DNA from: Trachythela sp. YZ-2020
Taxonomy: Eukaryota > Cnidaria > Anthozoa > Malacalcyonacea > Clavulariidae
Assembly (NCBI GenBank): GCA_016169945.1
Contig: JADLSH010000326.1
Coordinates: 1,178,001-1,242,000 of the forward strand
Length of the DNA: 64,000 bases
Direction of reading: 5' to 3'
In this document: in pieces, positions 59,360 to 64,000 of the stretch
How the letters are laid out: each line of letters starts with the position of its first letter
Position numbering within the stretch: the first letter of the stretch is position 1
The notes under the pieces: model-generated
Told to the model about the DNA's origin: nothing
Seen by the model: only the letters and a program-made list of their open reading frames with translations
Databases searched by the model: none
Position numbers and translations under genes: made by a program

Positions 59360-60225
59360 GTTAGCTTCATTATTTCTGGTTTAATCAGTTAACTTTACAC
59401 CTATTTTTATGCTATCTACAACGTTGTTTTTTTGGCTTGTCTGGGTAAATTATGTTTTCTGCCCAGTGCTATTATATTTGTTCATCCACCCGTACCGGAT
59501 GGGTTTGGTATATTATGTCGTTTTTATATCGTTTTGCAGTATATTTTATTAGTCGCTACTTGTATATCGTTTATTATACATATCATATGTCATATCATTT
59601 TCTGTACTCCCCGTATTACAACGTGCAATAGGTTAGGTACGGACATGAGGGTGTGCTACGAATGTTTATACTTGCATGTCGCGAAGCTATATTTCTTCGT
59701 CGAGTTCTTACATTTTGCTAATTTGTTTTGAGTCGCCCACGGTACAATAGTCAAACGTTGGCGCTGATTTCCATATTTTATACTCGCCGCATGATTAACG
59801 CTGCCACAATATTCAATAATTTTGTTTGGTACATAAAATAGCCGGATATTTTCTGTATGCGTGTAAGGGTTTTATTCGTGTGCGATAGTGTGAGACGTTC
59901 CGAGCATTCTACCTAGGTACGAACTATGTATAATATTAATATGTGGCTCTAATTATGCTTCATGCCTAATATATTACCCCTTCCCGTTTTTCTAATCACC
60001 AATTTCTCATTCAGTTTTCGTCCGAATTGCACAAAATTTTAATCGATTTGTCCTTCGCCTATTACTAACTGCCCTACGAATTTTCGTATTTATATGTTTT
60101 ATGTTTTTAAGTTTTCGTGCTTACAGGAAAACACACACACACGACACACACACATCCACACACACACATACGCGGGTAAAACAAATAAACAAAAGAAACA
60201 AAACAAACAAAAACAAAAACCTGAA

Positions 60226-60728
60226 TACTCTCTGTGTGAGGACCCCCCCCCAGTATGTGTGAGAAGGAAAATACTCTCTGTGTGAGAGAAAATACGAATA
60301 CTCTCTGTGTGAGAAGGAAAAATACGAATGAATACTCTCTGTGTGAGAAGGAAAATACTCTCTGTGTGAGAAAAATACGTATTCTCTCTGTGTGAGAAAG
60401 AATATATATAATCTCTGTGTGAGAAAAACTACAAATACTCTCAGTATGAGAAAGAATATATATAATCTCTGTGTGAGAAAAGATACGAGTACTCTCTGTG
60501 TGAGAAAGAAAATATATATAATCTCTGTGTGAGAAAAAACACGAATACTCTCTGTGTGAGAAAGAAATATATGTGCTCTCTGTGTGAGGAAAAATACGAA
60601 CACTCTCTGTGTGAGAAAGAATATATATAATCTCTGTGTGAGAAAAAATGGGAGTACTTTCTGTGTGAGAAGGGAATATCGCCTCTGCGAGAAACAAAAT
60701 ACGAGCACTCTCTATGTGCGAAAGAAAT
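60226..60728 (+). repeat. CTCTGTGTGAGAA minisatellite, copy 2
   Basis: Same array as at 54.5 kb with a handful of substitutions and almost no change in unit number, which indicates a recent duplication of the whole segment. Confidence 0.9.
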
Positions 60729-61077
60729 ATATAAAATATGATCTCATTAGTTATTTCATTAGTTTTATTAACAAGGATTTGTTATCTTGTCGTTCCGTCT
60801 CGAGAGGGGCAAACTAAATACGCCTTATACCCTGTCATCGACCGAGTTGTCGTCGGACGCTCGATGACAAATTGCCATGTGCATGCTCAAAATTCAATAA
60901 AAACTTAAAATTCGAAATCTACGCGGGCGAAACCACGCATAGCCTCCGGTTCGGTTGTTCCATTACGTTATCCCTGTTAGGTGCCTCAGATGACGAAGTA
61001 CCCCCCCCCCCCCACACACACACACACACACACAAACACACCCCACCGCTCGCGATGGCCCTGCCCGAGAGGCTTCC

Positions 61078-61260
61078 GGTGTGGGCGAGGATGGGGTCGA
61101 TGCAGTGGCTGTGCTGAGAAGAGTGGTCGTGGCGGAAATGTGCATCACTTGACGTCCTTTCATATAATGGCTGGCGGTAGAAAGGTTTTTCCAGCCTACG
61201 TGTTGAGCTGCTTCACTTGTACTAGTCGGCTCAGTCGGCAAATTGCTCCGACATTGTTCG
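61078..61260 (-). pseudogene. C-terminal fragment of a third tyrosine recombinase
   Basis: The minus frame contains EAAQHVGWKNLSTASHYMKG, the H/W helix and the tyrosine-bearing HY motif of tyrosine recombinases (Crypton- or DIRS-like). Nothing N-terminal is recognisable, and the frame runs into the end of the long direct repeat at 61,077. It is unlike the recombinases at 0.6 and 6.5 kb. A short remnant, so moderately certain only. Confidence 0.5.
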
Positions 61261-61530
61261 ACAAGTCGCGAAATCGGCATTCAGCGAATTGTTAAAGTGA
61301 AGAAACTTACGAACATGTAGGCGTTAAAGCAATAACTTTCGCCTTAGGGTTTAAAATAATGGTTTGTACAAATTGTGGCCTTATGCCAAAGCCACATTAG
61401 TTAATCTCAATGTGTCGTCATTTAATCGTCGAAAATCGACGGGAGGCCGAAATGTGAAACTCATGTTTAATACTTAAATTATCCTCGGGCATGATTTTTG
61501 CTCGACTGCGCTTCAAGTTTTTTAACAATT

Positions 61531-61677
61531 ATGCGCGGTTCAAAACCCAAAAGGAAAAGGATAAAACTTTAGTGTCTTGAATGTAATTCGATTTTTGACG
61601 ACGATTATCGTAAGAGGCACGAGCAAACTTGCCATCAGGGCAAGAGTGCGAGTAGCACACAAAGACGCGACAGCTAA
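61531..61677 (+). pseudogene. Zinc-finger fragment with an in-frame stop
   Basis: From ATG at 61,531 a basic head (MRGSKPKRKRIKL) is cut by TAG at 61,570-61,572. The same frame then reads CLECNSIFDDDYRKRHEQTC plus H, a C-x2-C...H-x4-H finger, up to TAA at 61,675. It may be the start of a decayed transposase or zinc-finger gene. The surrounding interval 61,261-61,866 holds nothing else that I can name. Confidence 0.4.
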
Positions 61678-61866
61678 TGACTAATCCGTTTGAGGCCGCA
61701 AAACGCAGTCAAAGCCAAAGGGAATATTGTGATAAGTCGCAAGACCCTCAAGAAGACGACACAGCAAGTCAGCAACAGACACAAGAGAGGAAGACGTAGA
61801 GAAGGACGAACCGTCATGCGGTAAGAACGGACCTTGTCAGTGTTCTTTAACAAAATTGTTGTTAAA

Positions 61867-62630
61867 TTGTATTATAAGAATAGGTAATAAAACCTCCACT
61901 GGCGTTAAATAATTAATATGTTATGTTCTTTATGTAATTGTGTATGTATGTATGTCCCCTATTATATAATGTATGGTGTAAATGGCTTTTAAACAATCAT
62001 AACGGTCTGAAAGCTAGACCGTGCTGTAGAAAGTCCAAAAGGTATGTGAATAGCCTGCACTGTATATCATACAGCCTTAAAATAACATGTTTTATAGATT
62101 GTGTAATGTAGGTAGTTACTGCATGTAGGTGTGGTTTGCTTGGTGTATAATATATACTTTATTCACAGGGTCTGAAATATTGACCATGCTGTGAAATACA
62201 TAAACCAGATCAGATTCACTAGTAATATAGGTATAGTTCAACCTATTGTATTATAAGAATAATAGAACCTCCACTGGCGTTAAATAATTGGTATGTTATG
62301 TCCTTTATGTAATTGTGTATGTATGTATGTACCATGTTATATAATGAATGATGTACGTGACTTTTAAACAATCATGAGGGTCTGAAAACTACACTCCGTG
62401 CTGTAGAAAGTCCAAAAGGCATGTGAATAGCCTGCACTGTATATCATACAGCCTTAAATAACAGGTCTTATAGATTGTGTATTGTTAGTAGTTATTGCAT
62501 GTAGGTGTGGTTTGTTTTGTGTATATATGCTCAATTCACAGGGTCTGAAATATTGGCATGCTGTGAAATACGGCATAAACTATATCAGATTCACCAGTAA
62601 TATAGGTCTAGTTCAACCATCATTGGAATT
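61867..62630 (+). repeat. Tandem repeat of about 380 bp, two copies
   Basis: Copies start at about 61,867 and 62,247 (TTGTATTATAAGAATA). Each has CCTCCACTGGCGTTAAATAA, GTATGTATGTATGT, a GGTCTGAAA...GACCGTGCTGT hairpin, GTGAATAGCCTGCACTGTAT and TTCACAGGGTCTGAAATATT. A partial third unit follows to 62,747. Confidence 0.8.
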
Positions 62631-62747
62631 ACTGGTGTATTATTTATGTACGTATATGATACAGATGGTGATTCATTAGGTTTTTATTGTTCACAGGGTC
62701 TGAGAAATAGACCGTGCCGTGAAGTATAAGGACAATTTATAGACTAG

Positions 62748-62900
62748 ATAGATGGATAGATAGATAGTTTAATAGATTTTTACATGGCAGCCTAATTGGC
62801 TGAATTGCGTAAAATTAACAAAATTACATATTACAAACAAATTAAAAACAACACATGCACAATTACATAAATTATAATGTGAATTACCTATACATATGTA
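62748..62900 (-). mobile_element. 3'-end fragment of a D-like retrotransposon
   Basis: A (GATA)n tract at 62,747-62,768 on the plus strand is the tail of a minus-strand element. Inside it a CAGCC-TAATT-GGCTG hairpin (62,788-62,802) is followed by AATTGCGTAA, matching the end of element D. No coding part remains. Confidence 0.55.
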
Positions 62901-63163
62901 TTAAAAACAGAAAACATATAGGAATGAAATATTCGATAACTTTTTGCGAGGGAAAAAACCCCAAAAAAACCCCCCAAAAAAACAAAAAAAACAAAACAAT
63001 TATATATAATAGTGAGAGAGAGGGAATGGAAAAAGCTGTGACGGCACTGAGCTATATCATACAACTCACAGAGTCTTGAGTCGACAATGCTTGTGAGATA
63101 TGTTGGCTGATAGTGGGTAGATTAGAAAAGGGAAATAGTCGTGTTTGTGTTTTAACGCTTTGG

Positions 63164-63203
63164 CCCTCGACGCGTTTCGATCTTGTGATCTTCATCAGGA
63201 GGG
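63164..63203 (-). ncRNA. Hammerhead-ribozyme-like motif
   Basis: On the minus strand, stem I is CCCTC with GAGGG (5 bp). The conserved core boxes CTGATGA and GAAA flank a GATC-ACAA-GATC hairpin (stem II). Stem III is the minimal palindrome ACGCGT before the expected cleavage position after GTC. One extra A lies between CTGATGA and stem II, which departs from the consensus and may reduce or abolish activity. Minimal hammerheads with a palindromic stem III, acting as dimers, are known from Penelope-like retroelements. No RT of that type lies near. Confidence 0.45.
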
Positions 63204-63828
63204 ACTTTAGGGTTGGGAGTTGATGTTTTGGTATTGTTAAAAGAGTGAGAAGACAAATAAAAGAAAGAAGTGTGTGGTTGAAAAGTACATGATTTCATGG
63301 AACGGAATAATGTGGAAACATGATGCAAAAATAAAATAAAATATAGTGATACACTAAACTGAAATAGAATATTTATAAAACTTACAAAATGATTTGTTGC
63401 GTGGTAAACCACATCTGCCAGCCATTGTTAATACTTGCTTTTTATCACGAGTGTGTGTTTGTGAGAATGAATATTGGTTTTTATGTGGTCTTGGTTTTTA
63501 TTATCTTGTTCTGAAGGAATGACGTAGATATGTAGACTAGATAGCGTATTTTCGTTAATTTACATTATAGTTCATGAAACGACTATTACGCTGCCTAGTC
63601 TATAAACTTTACTTATACTTCACGGCACGGTCTATTTCTCAGACCTTGTGAACAATACAAACCTAATGAATCACCATCTGTATCATATACGTACAGAAAT
63701 AATACACCAGTAATTCCAAAGTAGGTTGAACTAGACCAATATTACTAGTGAATCTGATCTAGTTTATGTATTTCACAGCATGGTCAATACTTCGGGCCCT
63801 GTGAATAAAGTATATATTAACCTAGCCT

Positions 63829-63921
63829 GTGTGGCAGGCGTTCTATTGTTGGGGAGGGAGTTTTGTTTAGAGCGCGCTAGGTGAGAAAAAGCGAAGGGAG
63901 AGGCGAAATGAACGCCTGCCC
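63829..63921. mobile_element. Short foldback MITE-like sequence
   Basis: GGCAGGCGTTC and its complement GAACGCCTGCC lie about 70 bp apart at 63,833-63,843 and 63,911-63,921. Sequences of the form TAGCCTG(C/T)GTGGCAGGCG are, to my knowledge, frequent in cnidarian genomes. The remainder to 64,000 shows no gene. Confidence 0.45.
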
Positions 63922-64000
63922 AAATCCTATTCATAAACGAGACTTTTGTGTCCAAAACCTTCGGTTAAATTCCCATTGGCTAATATGCGCTTTCGCGTCA

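Larger units (their letters stand above)
58789..61077 (+). repeat. Long direct repeat, copy 2 (2,289 bp)
   Basis: Second copy of 53,043-55,328. Differences: the T run near 59,426 is shorter, the CA run near 60,130 is interrupted by GA, the CA tract near 61,013 is longer, and there are a few base changes in the minisatellite (60,226-60,728). The exon-like frame (59,242-59,359) is unchanged. Confidence 0.85.
62523..63822. repeat. Large foldback: inverted arms of about 225 bp
   Basis: Left arm 62,523-62,747 and right arm 63,595-63,822 are inverted copies (TATAGACTAG at the inner end, TTCACAGGG at the outer end, GATACAGATGGTGATTCATT inside). The left arm is at the same time part of the third tandem unit. 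The 847-bp centre holds a retroelement 3' end and a hammerhead-like motif. Confidence 0.85.

Noticed and set aside
53043..61077. Long direct repeats as LTRs of a non-coding LTR retrotransposon
   Set aside because: No TG...CA ends, no target duplication outside, no primer-binding site or polypurine tract recognised, and no coding interior.
63152..63412. Minus-strand frame of 86 codons ending in a polar EDHKIETRRG tail
   Set aside because: The tail is the translation of the hammerhead-like motif, which occurs in non-coding parts of retroelements; the rest is T-rich and hydrophobic. I prefer the RNA interpretation.

Overview
The window is animal nuclear DNA made almost entirely of transposable elements. 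I see no complete host gene, no tRNA or rRNA gene and no CRISPR array. The mixture points to a cnidarian or a similar aquatic invertebrate. It includes CR1-like retrotransposons with SGNH-esterase ORF1s, a DIRS/Ngaro-like tyrosine-recombinase retrotransposon, a Polinton-like element, an integrase-type DNA transposon with an alpha-kinase, hAT-like and foldback MITEs, and AT-rich DNA with spliced short exons. The taxon is my inference from the style of the elements, not a sequence match.

Layout. 0.55-4.35 kb: a decayed DIRS/Ngaro-like element (minus strand). 5.0-6.7 kb: three abutting fragments (plus-strand RT, minus-strand endonuclease, plus-strand tyrosine recombinase). 7.84-12.55 kb: CR1-like element C (minus), with a palindromic MITE pair in its RT. 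12.55-17.11 kb: element D (minus). 17.33-21.76 kb: element E (plus), head-to-head with D. 21.76-52.66 kb: one plus-strand CR1-like element, G, split into four pieces by three separate insertions. The first is element F (minus, 22.19-26.77 kb). The second is element H (minus, 29.13-40.79 kb), which itself holds a 6,556-bp Polinton-like element (33,041-39,596). The third is a head-to-tail trimer of a Helentron-like repeat (41.64-52.38 kb), whose first unit holds a 6,050-bp TIR transposon (43,014-49,063) encoding an alpha-kinase and a spliced integrase-type transposase. That transposon contains a further MITE. 52.7-64 kb: non-coding DNA with two near-identical 2.29-kb direct repeats, minisatellites, an hAT-type MITE, tandem ~380-bp repeats, a large foldback and a hammerhead-like motif.

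How the parts work together. The retroelements follow a two-ORF plan: ORF1 is an RNA-binding or coiled-coil protein with or without an SGNH esterase, and ORF2 is an apurinic-like endonuclease plus reverse transcriptase. Four ORF1s begin with a shared domain of about 70 residues (W...PGG..K...W) that I do not recognise. Three of the elements (C, F, G) share a 3'UTR stem-loop whose stems covary. The Polinton-like element has 300-bp TIRs beginning AG and a 6-bp target duplication (AACGTT). It keeps morphogenesis-type genes (an A32-type packaging ATPase, a collagen-like fibre, small virion-like proteins), but no DNA polymerase or integrase is visible, so it looks like a satellite mobilised by a full-length relative. 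The alpha-kinase transposon has 367-bp TIRs and a perfect 10-bp target duplication. The kinase looks intact across one phase-0 intron, whereas the transposase has a one-base frameshift.
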